From Burkholderiales bacterium (lineage in GTDB: Bacteria > Pseudomonadota > Gammaproteobacteria > Burkholderiales > SG8-41): a stretch of DNA of 50,469 bases. Below, one piece after another: positions 16,501 through 25,546 of the stretch. The notes beneath the pieces were generated by a model. That model had not been told where the DNA came from and did not search any database. It was given only the letters and a program-made list of their open reading frames with translations. Each line of letters begins with the position of its first letter. The stretch's first letter is position 1. A program made the translations under genes and the position numbers. Location: positions 1 through 50,469 of the forward strand of contig JAUXMZ010000061.1 in the NCBI GenBank assembly GCA_030683105.1, written 5' to 3'.

Positions 16501-18347
16501 TACGGATAGTCGTATTGCTGCTCGTCGCTGCGCTGGCTGGATGCGGCGGCGGCGCCGGTGGTGACGGCGGCCCCACGCTGACGGCGCCCGGTTGCACTGG
16601 CGGTTGCGCCGCAGCCACCCCCACCGCGCTGACGGTTGCAGAGGTAAACCGCATTTTGAGCCAGGCGGTGCAGGAGGCGCTGGCGCGCGGCGCGCTGGGG
16701 ACAATCGCGGTGGTCGATCGTCCTGGCAACGTGCTGGCTGTGTTCAAGATGACGGGCGCGGGCGGTTTCACGATTTCAGGCGGACGTGGGGTGGTCGGCG
16801 GACTCGAAGGCGTGAATATCGTGCCCCCCGAGTACGCCGCTATCAGCAAGGCGATTACCGGCGCCTATCTGTCGTCTGAAGGCAACGCATTTTCGACGCG
16901 CACCGCCAGCCAGATCGTGCAGGAAAATTTCAATCCGGGCGAGACCGGTTCGCCGGGCGGTCCGCTTTTTGGCGTACAGTTTTCTTCGCTCTCGTGTTCC
17001 GATGTCGTCGCGACCGGCCCTACCGCGGGGCCCAAACCGTCTCCGCTGGGGCTGTCGGCGGATCCCGGTGGTCTGCCGCTCTACAAGAACGGCATCGTCG
17101 TGGGCGGCATCGGGGTGATCGCCGACGGGGTATACGGTCTTGACCTCGATATCAGAGATGTCGACCATGACCTGGACGAACTGATCGCGGTCGCCGGTGC
17201 GCGCGGGTTCGATGCACCGGTCAATCGCCGCGCCGATCACATCACCGCCGACGGAAGGACTTTCCGCTACGTGGATTCCGAAGCCATCGTGTCGGATCCC
17301 GCGGCGGCACCCGCCGCGCCGGGTTCGGGCGCATTCATCTCAGCCGGCGCCTATTACGCCGGGGGTGGAGCGAGGGCGGGCGTTGCATTCAGTACTGCCG
17401 CATCCGGATTTCGTCTCGACGCGACTACGCCGGAGTTTTCCGGCCTCGGTGCCTACGTGCTCGACAACGGGGCCGGCGCCAATCGTTTTCCGCCCATTGC
17501 CGGTAGCGACGGGTTACTGACGCAGGCGGAAGTGACGCGCATTATGGCCGAGGCGATGAGAATCGCGAACCGTGCGCGCGCGCAGATTCGTCAGCCCCTG
17601 GGATTGTCGGCGCAGGTGACCATTTCGGTGGTCGACACCAATGCCGCGATCCTGGGGGTGATCCGGACCCCGGATGCCCCGATATTCGGCACTGACGTCG
17701 CGATCCAGAAGGCGCGTAGCGCGCTGCTGTTTACGAAGCCCAATGCAGCGGCTTTATTGAATGCCCTCCCGCCCAATGTATTCCCCCCAACGCTGTCTAT
17801 CAGTACTTACGTAGCCAGCATGCAGGCACTGATTCCGGGCGCATTGACCAATGGTATTGCCTACAGCAATCGCGCGATCGGCAATCTCGCGCGGCCCTTT
17901 TTGCCTGACGGCATCAACGGTAACGGCCCGGGTCCGTTGTCGAGGCCGTTCGCCCAGTGGAGCCCGTTCGCGGTAGGCCTGCAACTGGATCTGGTTCAGG
18001 CGAAGATCGTGGGCAACATACTTGCAGGAACCAATACCGGCCCCTGCAGCACTGTTCCAGAGGCTGCCAATGGCATCCAGATTTTTCCCGGCAGCGTGCC
18101 GATTTACCGCGGCAACGTCATGGTGGGTGCGATTGGCGTATCCGGTGATGGCATCGATCAGGACGATATGGTTTCTTTCCTCGGGCTCGCCAACGCCGGG
18201 ATTGCGTTGGGCACCGGCATTGCGAACGCACCGGCAGCGCAGCGCGCGGATCAGATTGCAGTGCCCGGCGGGCAGTTGCGCTACGTGAACTGTCCGGCCG
18301 CGCCCTTCCTCGACACCGCCGCGACGAACGTCTGCGATGGAATATAA
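16497..18347 (+). CDS. Lipoprotein with two GlcG/HbpS-like heme-binding domains
   Basis: 616 residues from the ATG at 16497, overlapping the previous stop by 4 nt. The lipoprotein signal MIRIVVLLLVAALAGC is clear. Two related halves begin LTVAEVNRILSQAVQEALARG (about residue 42) and LTQAEVTRIMAEAMRIANRAR (about 340); each continues with a VVD-G or VVDTN turn as in GlcG/HbpS (DUF336) proteins, some of which bind or degrade heme. Each half also has a GGIGV or GAIGVSGDG segment. It probably sits in the periplasm or outer membrane beside the cytochromes and could handle heme for them. That role is inference. Confidence 0.75.
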   Translation: MIRIVVLLLVAALAGCGGGAGGDGGPTLTAPGCTGGCAAATPTALTVAEVNRILSQAVQEALARGALGTIAVVDRPGNVLAVFKMTGAGGFTISGGRGVVGGLEGVNIVPPEYAAISKAITGAYLSSEGNAFSTRTASQIVQENFNPGETGSPGGPLFGVQFSSLSCSDVVATGPTAGPKPSPLGLSADPGGLPLYKNGIVVGGIGVIADGVYGLDLDIRDVDHDLDELIAVAGARGFDAPVNRRADHITADGRTFRYVDSEAIVSDPAAAPAAPGSGAFISAGAYYAGGGARAGVAFSTAASGFRLDATTPEFSGLGAYVLDNGAGANRFPPIAGSDGLLTQAEVTRIMAEAMRIANRARAQIRQPLGLSAQVTISVVDTNAAILGVIRTPDAPIFGTDVAIQKARSALLFTKPNAAALLNALPPNVFPPTLSISTYVASMQALIPGALTNGIAYSNRAIGNLARPFLPDGINGNGPGPLSRPFAQWSPFAVGLQLDLVQAKIVGNILAGTNTGPCSTVPEAANGIQIFPGSVPIYRGNVMVGAIGVSGDGIDQDDMVSFLGLANAGIALGTGIANAPAAQRADQIAVPGGQLRYVNCPAAPFLDTAATNVCDGI

Positions 18348-20487
18348 CCGCCGCCGCCGTTTTGCTGCGCGCGCGCTGGCGCTGGCTGCGCTGGCAGTGT
18401 GTTTGCCCGCTCCGCTTTGCGTCCGGGCGCAGGTGCCAGCGGCCGACACGGCGCCAGTCGCGCCCATGGCGGAGCGGTATCTGCTGCATGTGGAAGTTCC
18501 GGAAGTACCTATCTATGAAAAGCCCGACGCGACTGCGTTGCTGGTGGGCCGGCTGGAACAAGGCGTCGAAGTCGAGGCAGACCGGAAAACGGGCGACTGG
18601 TACCGCATCAAGCGCGCATCCGGCGAGGAGGGGTGGGTGCTGAATGCAACGGTCGCAACCGGTACGGCGATATTGGTGCGGCTTTTCCCCGCGGATCGCC
18701 GAATCGACTACCAAGCGGGATCGGTGGATCCGCGCGTGCCGCAGTCGGTGCCGCCCGGGAAGCTTGCGGAGCGGACGGAGGCAAGCAAAACGGAGGAACC
18801 CCGCGTCGAGCGCCGGCGGCCGCAGAGCAACACGCTAGAGCCGCGACTGCCGCTCATCGATCCGTCACGCGTTGTACCGCCATCGCCGCTTTACCTCAGC
18901 GAAGAAATGCCGGTCCGCGATCGCTGGCGTCTTGTCAAGTCGCTGGGCCTGCTCCCATACAAGCCACTCGATCCTTACAACCCGAACGTGATCAAGGGCG
19001 ACCTTCCGGTTCTTGAAAAAGAACTCGGGAAAGACTGGTTTTTCAACCTTACGGCGGTGTCCGATACCGTGATTGAAGGGCGTCGTTTGCCGACGCCAAC
19101 CGGTGTGCAGTCCACGCTCGATCCTGGAGCGAATGGCACGTTCGGGCGCGGGCGCCAGGCGAGTTTCGCGGAAACGGGCATTATCAGTCTGGCGCTGATC
19201 AAGGGCGACACCACGTTCAAGCCGCCAGAATACGAATTCCGCTTCGTTCCCGTTTTCAACATCAATCGCACCATCACGCAGGAAGTGCGTGCGGTGAACA
19301 TCAATCCTGCATTCGGGGCGGATCGCAACGACAGTTTCGCCGGCGTGCAGGAGCTGTTTTTCGACAAGCACCTGCGCGACGTGTCGACGCGATATGACTT
19401 CGACAGTGTGCGCATCGGCATTCAGCCGTTTACGGCGGATTTCCGCGGTTTCCTGTTTCTCGATCAGCCGTTTGGCGTGCGCTTGTTTGGTACGCGCGAC
19501 AATAACCAGTGGCAATACAACGCCGGGTGGTTCAGGCGTCTTGAGAAAGACACCAACAGCGGCCTGAACGATATTGGCCGGCGCATGCGCGCGGACGACA
19601 TATTCCTGTTCAATGTGTACCGGCAGGATTCGCTGATTCCCGGGTTCACCTCGCAGGGGACCATACTCTACAACCGCAACCGCGAGGGCGACCGTTCCGA
19701 TTTCTACAACGAGAACGGATTTCTCGAACGCCCGGCGGTGTTCGGCACCGGGCGGGCGCATAACTACGATGTGACTTATCTCGGATACAACGGGGATGGC
19801 CACATTGGCAAATGGAATGTCACGGCATCCGCTTATTACGCCATCGGCACCGATGACCGCGGCATGTTCTCCGGTCGCAGGGAGGACATTGGTGCCTTGT
19901 TCGGCGCCATCGAGGTCTCGCGTGACTTCGACTGGGTGCGCGTGCGCGCGAGCGGGTTGTACGCTTCGGGCGACAAGGACCCCTACGATGGCAAGGCGCA
20001 GGGCTTCGATTCGGTTCTGGAAAATCCGCAGTTTGCGGGGGCCGATACCAGTTACTGGATACGCCAGGCGGTGCCGCTGATCGGTGGCGGAGGCGTCGCG
20101 CTGTCGATGCGCAACGGTGTGCTGCCGGCGCTGCGTTCGTCGCGTGAATTCGGCCAGTCGAACTTTACCAATCCGGGGCTGCACCTCATCGGGATTGGAG
20201 CGGATTTCGACGTCAAGCCGGGCCTGCGCGTCATCAGCAACGTCAATTATCTCGAGTTCGACGATCTTTCGTCGCTTGCGGTGCTGCGCAACCAGAAGTT
20301 GCACAGCACGCAGATCGGCGTGGACGCTTCGGTCGGCGTGCAGTACCGCCCTCACTTTACGCAGAACATCGTGGTCAACGCTTCCATGGGCGTCTTGTTT
20401 CCCGGCAGGGGGTTGCGCGAAATTTATGGCAATGCGGTCGATTCCACCCAATACTCGGCTCTGATTAACATACTGTTGACCTTCTGA
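18337..20487 (+). CDS. Outer-membrane beta-barrel protein with N-terminal SH3b domain
   Basis: 716 residues, overlapping the end of the previous gene by 11 nt. An Arg-rich signal peptide (MEYNRRRRFAARALALAALA) is followed by a bacterial SH3 domain at about 50-110 (IYEKPDATALLVGRLEQGV, WYRIKRASGEEGWV), a Pro-rich linker, and from about residue 230 a long run of alternating aromatic/hydrophobic strands ending in the outer-membrane signature LINILLTF. The SH3b domain may bind peptidoglycan. In a multiheme operon a barrel like this could sheath a cytochrome through the outer membrane, as in known porin-cytochrome complexes, but it has no sequence mark that proves it. Confidence 0.78.
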   Translation: MEYNRRRRFAARALALAALAVCLPAPLCVRAQVPAADTAPVAPMAERYLLHVEVPEVPIYEKPDATALLVGRLEQGVEVEADRKTGDWYRIKRASGEEGWVLNATVATGTAILVRLFPADRRIDYQAGSVDPRVPQSVPPGKLAERTEASKTEEPRVERRRPQSNTLEPRLPLIDPSRVVPPSPLYLSEEMPVRDRWRLVKSLGLLPYKPLDPYNPNVIKGDLPVLEKELGKDWFFNLTAVSDTVIEGRRLPTPTGVQSTLDPGANGTFGRGRQASFAETGIISLALIKGDTTFKPPEYEFRFVPVFNINRTITQEVRAVNINPAFGADRNDSFAGVQELFFDKHLRDVSTRYDFDSVRIGIQPFTADFRGFLFLDQPFGVRLFGTRDNNQWQYNAGWFRRLEKDTNSGLNDIGRRMRADDIFLFNVYRQDSLIPGFTSQGTILYNRNREGDRSDFYNENGFLERPAVFGTGRAHNYDVTYLGYNGDGHIGKWNVTASAYYAIGTDDRGMFSGRREDIGALFGAIEVSRDFDWVRVRASGLYASGDKDPYDGKAQGFDSVLENPQFAGADTSYWIRQAVPLIGGGGVALSMRNGVLPALRSSREFGQSNFTNPGLHLIGIGADFDVKPGLRVISNVNYLEFDDLSSLAVLRNQKLHSTQIGVDASVGVQYRPHFTQNIVVNASMGVLFPGRGLREIYGNAVDSTQYSALINILLTF

Positions 20488-23400
20488 TGCGTATTTTGTT
20501 TGCCACCTTGTTCCTGCTTACTGCCTCGATACTCAGCCTGGCGAACGGGCCTGCTCCGCTACAGCCGGCGAGTCCGCCCGCGCCGGAGAAACAGTCCCAG
20601 GCCGACGCCGACAGGCAGTCGGCGGGCTGCATTACGTGCCACACGGCATCAGACCGGCATACCATGCATGCAAATCCCGCCGTGGTGCTGGGTTGCGCCG
20701 ATTGTCACGGCGGTAATGCGACGGTGGAGAAGCCGGCCGGGTCGGAGTATGGCGGCAAGGACAACAAGGCCTATCTCAATGCGATGAGCAAGGCGCACGT
20801 GATGCCGGGTTTTCCCATGGAATGGAATACTCCGGCCTCGGCAAACCCGGAACGTTCATATACGCTGCTTAATCGCGAAAGTCCGGCGTTCGTGCGGTTT
20901 ATCAATCCGTCAGACTATCGGGTCGCGCGCGAGTCCTGCGGGGCCTGCCACCTGCCGGTGATTCAGGCCGCGGAGCGCAGCCTGATGGCGACCGGAGCGA
21001 TGCTGTGGAACGGCGCCGCGTACAACAACGGAATTCTGCCATTCAAGCGCGGCGTGCTCGGCGAGGCCTATACCAGCAAGGGCGAGCCTGCCACCCTCAT
21101 GAATCCGGTCCAGCCGGACGACTGGCTCACGCACAAAGGCGTCCTGCCGCAGTTGTTCCCGTTGCCGGCGTGGGAGACCGTTCCGCCGGCAGACATTTTC
21201 CGCGTGTTCGAGCGCGGCGGCCGCGTGATCGGCAGCCAGTTTCCCGAAGTGGCAATACCCAACAGCACCGGAAAGCTGCAGTTGCTCGATGAACCGGGGC
21301 GTCCCGACATCAAGCAGTCCAACCGCGGGCCTGGCACCGGCGGACGCATTGCGGTGCCGCTCATCAACATTACCAAAACGCGCCTGAACGATCCGCTCAT
21401 GTGGTTCCTCGGCACCAACGAGCAGCCGGGCGACTATCGTTCGTCGGGTTGCGCCGGCTGTCACGTGGTCTATGCAAACGACCGCGATCCGCTGCGTTCG
21501 GGACCGTACGCGAAATACGGCAACGACGGAAAAACCGTCACTGCGGATCCGACCATTCCGAAGGACAAATCCGGGCACCCGCTGAAGCACGAGTTCACGC
21601 GCTCGATCCCTTCTTCGCAGTGCATGATCTGCCACATGCACCAGCCCAACATATTCGTGAACAGTTTCTACGGCTTTACGATGTGGGATTACGAGTCCGA
21701 CGCGCCATCGATGTGGCCGGAAAAGCAGCGCTATCCGACGGACGCGGAACGCCGGCGCATCCTGGATCGAAATCCGGAAGGCGCTGCGGTGCGCGGAAAA
21801 TGGAGCGATCCGGAATTTCTGAAGGAAGTCTCCGGGCTCAACCCGACGCTCAGGGACACTCAGTTTGCCGACTATCACGGCCACGGCTGGAATTTCCGCG
21901 CGATCTTCAAGCGCGATCGCAAGGGTACTTTGCTCGACAAGGATGGCAAGGCGGTTGCCGACGATGACCCGCAGAAATTCAAGAAATCTGTGCACTTGAC
22001 GTCGATACACCTCGATGTCGGCATGCATTGCGCGGATTGCCACTTCTCCCAGGATTCACATGGCAACGGGCATATCTACGGCGAGGTGGCGGCAGCCATC
22101 GAAATCGAGTGTGCCGACTGTCACGGTACGGCAGACCGCTACCCGACGCTGTTCACCTCCGGACCGGCGGCGCGACCAGGCGGCACCGACATGAACCTCA
22201 TGCGCACCCCCGACGGCCGCAGGCGCTTCGAATGGAAAGGCGGCAAACTGTTCCAGCGTTCCGTGATGTTCCCCGACAAGGAATGGGAAATGTCGCTGGT
22301 CAGGGACTCCGTAAACCCGAAGCATCCGCACTATAACGCCAAGGCCGCGCGCGCCAAGCTGGTCGCGCAGGGCGAGTATGACAACTTTGCGCAGCGCTGG
22401 GGACCGGACATCCCCGCGGGCAAGCGCGCGCACGGCGACGACAAGATGACCTGTCAGACTTGCCACACGTCGTGGACGACGAGTTGCTCCGGATGTCACA
22501 TGCCGATCGAGGCGAACGAGAAGACCGAACGCCATCATTACGAAGGCGGGTTCACGCGCAACTACGCAACGTACAACCCGCAGGTGGTGCGCGACGACAT
22601 GTTCCACATCGGCCGCCATGGTCCGGTCAAGGGCGGCAAGATCACGCCTATTCGCTCCTCTTCGGCGCTGGTGCTGTCGTCCACCAACGCCAACCGCGAG
22701 AAAATCTACATTCAGCAGGCGCCAACCGCGGCGAGCGGCTACTCGAGCCAGGCATTTGCGCCGCATTATCCGCATACCGAGCGCAAGACCGAAACCAAAA
22801 CGTGCTCTGACTGCCATTTGTCGGCCGACAACGACAACAATGCCATCCTGGCGCAGACCCTGCTGCACGGCACCGGCTATATCGGGCTGATCGGGTACAA
22901 CGCGTGGGTAGGCGAGGAGAAACACATCGAGGCTGTGCAGGTGACGGAATGGGAAGAACCCCAGGCCGTGATCGGCAGTTATCTGCACCGCTATGCGTAC
23001 CCGGACTGGTACGCGGACCACCTTAAACGCGGCCGCCAGCTGGTGGAGGCGCACGACCATACGACTGCCGGCCGCGCAAGCTGCCTGCAGCTTCGTGGCG
23101 AATATCTTTATGTTGCCGAAGGGTCAGGCGGCATGCGCGTGTATGACGTGGCGTCGATCGCAAACAAGGGCGTATCTCAGCGCATTATTTCCGCGCCGTT
23201 TTCGCGGCTTGGCCACAATACGCATATCCCAAGCAAGAATGCGACCTGCGTCGTGCTGCCGACCACCCAGCCGATTGCGCCACTCAAGAACCAGGGCGAC
23301 CTGATGCGTGTCGTCAATCAGGAACAGCCGATGCACCCAATCTACAATTACGCGTTGATCACGGATGCGGAAGAGGGCTTGATTCTGGTGGACGTAAACA

Positions 23401-24221
23401 CGCTGCAGGATGGCAATCCGCGCAATAACTTCCTCAAAAGTGCGCTGACCTGGAATGGAGACGGTATACTGAAGGGCGCGCGGCACATCACGATGGGCGG
23501 TTCGTATGCCTATATTGCCGCGACGGCCGGGGTGGTCATCCTCAATCTCAAGGATCCGCTCAAGCCTGTGGTTGCAGCGGTGGTCCCGCTCAAGGGCGCA
23601 CACTCGACCGCGCTGCAAATCCGCTATCTGGCTGTCACCGACGTCACGGGACTGCGCATGATCAACGTCACCGTCCCGGAGCGGGCAAAACTCGTGGAGT
23701 CCGCAGCGGTGCCGCTTGCCGACGCGAATCGCATTCACATCGCGCGCACCTATGCCTACGTGGCAGCGGGCAGGGAAGGGCTTGTAATCGTGGACATCGA
23801 AAATCCGGAAAAGCCCAGGGTCTACATGAAGTTCACGGCGGGCGGAGCGCTCAATGACGTGCGCGACGTGACCGTTGCTTCGACCAACGCATCGGCCTTC
23901 GCCTATGTCGCAGACGGACGCAACGGGCTCAAGGTTATCCAGCTCACAGCGCCCGACACGCAACCGAAGTTTTACGGTTTCAGTCCCGAACCGAAACCGC
24001 AATTGATTGCATCGCGCAGGACACGAACACCCGCGTTGTCGCTTTCGCGCGCGCTCGAGCGCGACCGCGGCGTCGATGAAACCGGTGGCCAGGTCGCGGT
24101 CTTCGGGCGCATCGGCTCCCGGCCGCTCAATCTCGAGGAACAGCGCAAGATGTACCTCAAGCCCGACGGCACGCCATGGACGGTAAGAGACAACCCCGAA
24201 CCTTCGCAGAAGAAGCCATGA
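20487..24221 (+). CDS. Decaheme cytochrome c with C-terminal LVIVD beta-propeller
   Basis: 1244 residues; the start overlaps the previous stop by one base (TGATG). After a signal peptide (MRILFATLFLLTASILSLA) come ten CXXCH sites between about residues 48 and 777: CITCH, CADCH, CGACH, CAGCH, CMICH, CADCH, CADCH, CQTCH, CSGCH, CSDCH. Residues about 860-1170 carry LVIVD-type repeats (YLYVAEGSGGMRVYDV, YALITDAEEGLILVDV, YAYIAATAGVVILNL, YAYVAAGREGLVIVDI, FAYVADGRNGLKVIQL), which form beta-propellers in surface proteins. It is therefore probably periplasmic or on the cell surface, the terminal partner of the conduit. The substrate is unknown. Confidence 0.88.
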   Translation: MRILFATLFLLTASILSLANGPAPLQPASPPAPEKQSQADADRQSAGCITCHTASDRHTMHANPAVVLGCADCHGGNATVEKPAGSEYGGKDNKAYLNAMSKAHVMPGFPMEWNTPASANPERSYTLLNRESPAFVRFINPSDYRVARESCGACHLPVIQAAERSLMATGAMLWNGAAYNNGILPFKRGVLGEAYTSKGEPATLMNPVQPDDWLTHKGVLPQLFPLPAWETVPPADIFRVFERGGRVIGSQFPEVAIPNSTGKLQLLDEPGRPDIKQSNRGPGTGGRIAVPLINITKTRLNDPLMWFLGTNEQPGDYRSSGCAGCHVVYANDRDPLRSGPYAKYGNDGKTVTADPTIPKDKSGHPLKHEFTRSIPSSQCMICHMHQPNIFVNSFYGFTMWDYESDAPSMWPEKQRYPTDAERRRILDRNPEGAAVRGKWSDPEFLKEVSGLNPTLRDTQFADYHGHGWNFRAIFKRDRKGTLLDKDGKAVADDDPQKFKKSVHLTSIHLDVGMHCADCHFSQDSHGNGHIYGEVAAAIEIECADCHGTADRYPTLFTSGPAARPGGTDMNLMRTPDGRRRFEWKGGKLFQRSVMFPDKEWEMSLVRDSVNPKHPHYNAKAARAKLVAQGEYDNFAQRWGPDIPAGKRAHGDDKMTCQTCHTSWTTSCSGCHMPIEANEKTERHHYEGGFTRNYATYNPQVVRDDMFHIGRHGPVKGGKITPIRSSSALVLSSTNANREKIYIQQAPTAASGYSSQAFAPHYPHTERKTETKTCSDCHLSADNDNNAILAQTLLHGTGYIGLIGYNAWVGEEKHIEAVQVTEWEEPQAVIGSYLHRYAYPDWYADHLKRGRQLVEAHDHTTAGRASCLQLRGEYLYVAEGSGGMRVYDVASIANKGVSQRIISAPFSRLGHNTHIPSKNATCVVLPTTQPIAPLKNQGDLMRVVNQEQPMHPIYNYALITDAEEGLILVDVNTLQDGNPRNNFLKSALTWNGDGILKGARHITMGGSYAYIAATAGVVILNLKDPLKPVVAAVVPLKGAHSTALQIRYLAVTDVTGLRMINVTVPERAKLVESAAVPLADANRIHIARTYAYVAAGREGLVIVDIENPEKPRVYMKFTAGGALNDVRDVTVASTNASAFAYVADGRNGLKVIQLTAPDTQPKFYGFSPEPKPQLIASRRTRTPALSLSRALERDRGVDETGGQVAVFGRIGSRPLNLEEQRKMYLKPDGTPWTVRDNPEPSQKKP

Positions 24222-25546
24222 CCGCACGCTACAAATTGCTCGTGACTGTTGCCGTCGCCGGCCTGCTGCAGGCCGCAGTCGCGAGCGGAGCAACACCGCT
24301 GCCGCAGTACTCTCACGACAAGACGCTCGGGGTGGGCAGCTGCGCAAGCAGCCTGTGTCACGGCGCGATCGTAACATGGAAGGATACCAACGTGCTGCAG
24401 AACGAATATGTAACCTGGTCGCGCTCGGACAAGCACGCCAGATCCTATGCCGTGCTGCTTAACAATCGCTCGAAGGAAATCGCCAAAAAGCTGGCGTTGC
24501 CCGAACCCGCGCACAGGAGTGGTCTATGCCTCGATTGCCATGCTCATAATCCGAAGCCCGCGCAGCGCGGTGAAGGTTTCCAGATCACCGATGGCGTGGC
24601 ATGCGAAGCCTGCCACGGGCCCGCAGGCCGCTGGATCACGACCCACGTCGAGCCGGATGCGACGCACGCGAAAAATGTGGCGCGCGGCATGTATCCGGGC
24701 AATGATGACGTGGCGCGTGCGCGCTTGTGCCTGTCCTGCCATTTCGGCAACCAGGACAAGTTTGTTACCCACAAAATCATGGCGGCCGGACATCCGCGCA
24801 TGAGCTTCGAACTCGATACGTTCACGCAGATCGGGCCGGCGCATTTTCGGATCGACGCTGACTGGCAAAAGCGCAAGGGTAACTGGGATGGTGTGCGCGC
24901 ATGGGCGATCGGTCAGGCCGTGGCCGCGCAGCAAATGCTGGCGCTGCTGCAAAGCCCGCGCGGACGCGACGGACTTTTCCCGGAACTGGTGCTGTTCGAT
25001 TGCCATTCCTGCCACCACCCGATGGCCGACAAGCGCAATAAGGCTGCGCGGATCGGTGCAGGCCCGGGGATCGTGCGGCTGAACGATGCAAGCCTGCTCA
25101 TGCTGCGGCAGATTGCGCGCCGCGTGGTGCCCGGCGAGGCGGGCGCATTCGCGCAGCAGGTCGCGCGTCTGCACAAGGCAGTTGCCACTGGCAGCGACGC
25201 GTTGGCGCAGGCGCGCGCGGTTGAACATCTGGTCACATCGATGATTCCGAAAATCGGCGCTCACCGGTTCTCCGGCGAAGACGTGCAGGGTATCCTGGTC
25301 GGCCTTATCGACGACGGCATCGCCGGGCAGTACGCCGACTATCAGGGCGCCGAACAGGCGGTCATGGCGGTGCAGAGCGTCGCGGACTTCATGGGCAGAC
25401 ACAAGCTGTTGCGCATGCAACCGCTGAACCCCCCGATGAAACGGCTGCTGGCGACAGTGTCGCACGACGAGAAGTATCAGCCGGCCGCATTTGAGCAGGC
25501 TTTGCGAGATCTCAGGGCCGGCATCCAAACCGAGGCAAACAAGTGA
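24218..25546 (+). CDS. Pentaheme cytochrome c, cytochrome c-554-like
   Basis: 442 residues from the ATG at 24218 (ATGA overlap with the previous gene). Signal peptide MTARYKLLVTVAVAGLLQAA. It has one CX4CH site (SCASSLCHG) followed by four CXXCH sites (CLDCH, CEACH, CLSCH, CHSCH), all in the first 270 residues, then a helical domain without hemes. The layout resembles the cytochrome c-554 group, small periplasmic electron shuttles. It probably relays electrons between the membrane cytochrome and the larger decaheme proteins. It ends in a GTGA overlap with the next gene. Confidence 0.85.
   Translation: MTARYKLLVTVAVAGLLQAAVASGATPLPQYSHDKTLGVGSCASSLCHGAIVTWKDTNVLQNEYVTWSRSDKHARSYAVLLNNRSKEIAKKLALPEPAHRSGLCLDCHAHNPKPAQRGEGFQITDGVACEACHGPAGRWITTHVEPDATHAKNVARGMYPGNDDVARARLCLSCHFGNQDKFVTHKIMAAGHPRMSFELDTFTQIGPAHFRIDADWQKRKGNWDGVRAWAIGQAVAAQQMLALLQSPRGRDGLFPELVLFDCHSCHHPMADKRNKAARIGAGPGIVRLNDASLLMLRQIARRVVPGEAGAFAQQVARLHKAVATGSDALAQARAVEHLVTSMIPKIGAHRFSGEDVQGILVGLIDDGIAGQYADYQGAEQAVMAVQSVADFMGRHKLLRMQPLNPPMKRLLATVSHDEKYQPAAFEQALRDLRAGIQTEANK

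Noticed and set aside
18865-20451. 528-residue frame opposite the outer-membrane barrel gene
   Set aside because: Antisense shadow; the plus-strand frame has a signal peptide, SH3b motif and barrel end.
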